From contig NZ_LRSE01000002.1 of NCBI RefSeq assembly GCF_001634625.1, positions 186,001 to 250,000 of the forward strand: a stretch of DNA of 64,000 nucleotides, read 5' to 3'. Source of the stretch: Croceicoccus bisphenolivorans (lineage in GTDB: Bacteria > Pseudomonadota > Alphaproteobacteria > Sphingomonadales > Sphingomonadaceae). The stretch's first letter is position 1. Every line of letters begins with the position of its first letter. The translations under genes were made by a program, and so were the position numbers. Below, in pieces: positions 63,905 through 64,000 of this stretch. The notes below the pieces were generated by a model that worked only from the letters and a program-made list of their open reading frames with translations, did not search any database and was not told the origin of the DNA.

Positions 63905-64000
63905 TCAGGCCGCGATGGCGTCGTTCGCGGCGGTGAAGTCGAGGCCGAGGCTTTCGGCCACCGGCATGGACGTCAGCTTGCCGCGATGGGTCGAAAGGCC
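63905..64000 (-). CDS. C-terminal end of a probable alanine dehydrogenase (partial)
   Basis: A minus-strand frame runs from the right edge to TGA at 63905-63907, giving 31 residues: GLSTHRGKLTSMPVAESLGL then DFTAANDAIAA. The GKLT...VAESLGLDF pattern recalls the C terminus of L-alanine dehydrogenase, which ends with GK(L/V)T..VA.. and hydrophobic residues. This is too little for certainty. The terminator at 63854-63887 follows it. Confidence 0.5.
   Translation of the reverse strand, partial: GLSTHRGKLTSMPVAESLGLDFTAANDAIAA

Overview
The window is one contiguous piece of a GC-rich chromosome from an alphaproteobacterium. Gene content and protein style point to Sphingomonadales, probably Erythrobacteraceae. 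Pointers include a ScfR/PccR-type regulator beside propionyl-CoA carboxylase, a Fur-like box before a TonB receptor, Flp pilins, PdeM and a DUF4168 protein. The family assignment is inference; no 16S or complete marker set is present. Genes are densely packed, many with ATGA start/stop overlaps, and I see no prophage, insertion sequence or CRISPR array.

Layout. 1-4.6 kb: an OmpR-type response regulator and histidine kinase, then a beta-carbonic anhydrase overlapping a SulP anion transporter, closed by a strong terminator. 4.6-10 kb: astD, a membrane PAS-GGDEF-EAL protein and a ChaA-type cation/proton exchanger. 10-15.6 kb (minus strand): purC, an M16 peptidase, a DUF4168 exported protein, purS and purQ. 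15.8-18.4 kb: a MaoC-type protein and a TonB siderophore receptor with a Fur-like box. 18.5-21 kb: a molybdate module (short modE convergent with modABC) with a good ModE-box match before modA. 21-32.4 kb: propionyl-CoA assimilation. A PccR-like regulator diverges from pccB, osmC, mce, an enoyl-CoA hydratase-like gene, mcm, a YdcZ transporter, a DUF3445 protein, bioB and pccA. The divergent intergenic region carries three phased TTTGCAAA-type sites. Together these genes convert propionyl-CoA to succinyl-CoA, with biotin synthase built into the same run.

32.4-41 kb: csaA, a DUF488 protein, two microproteins, aroB/aroK, a large exported protein of unknown function, xerD, accA and an M48 lipoprotein. 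41-45.8 kb: two Flp pilin genes, mutT, tRNA-Arg(ACG), hemerythrin, a phospholipase D-like protein and OxyR. 45.8-49.3 kb: rnd, then a tandem pair of uncharacterised paralogues. 49.5-56.6 kb: aspS, a membrane protein, acpP-fabF-mltG and a DASS transporter. 56.7-64 kb: infC (apparently starting at AUA), pdeM, hemF, mlaA, the rel/spoT homologue, a cyclophilin-type isomerase, tRNA-Val(TAC) and the end of a probable alanine dehydrogenase.

Intergenic structure of note: a short repeat family (single copy near 41.1 kb, inverted pair near 47.2 kb) with a covarying GGAT-loop hairpin, and three convergent gene pairs that share one CTAG as both stop codons.
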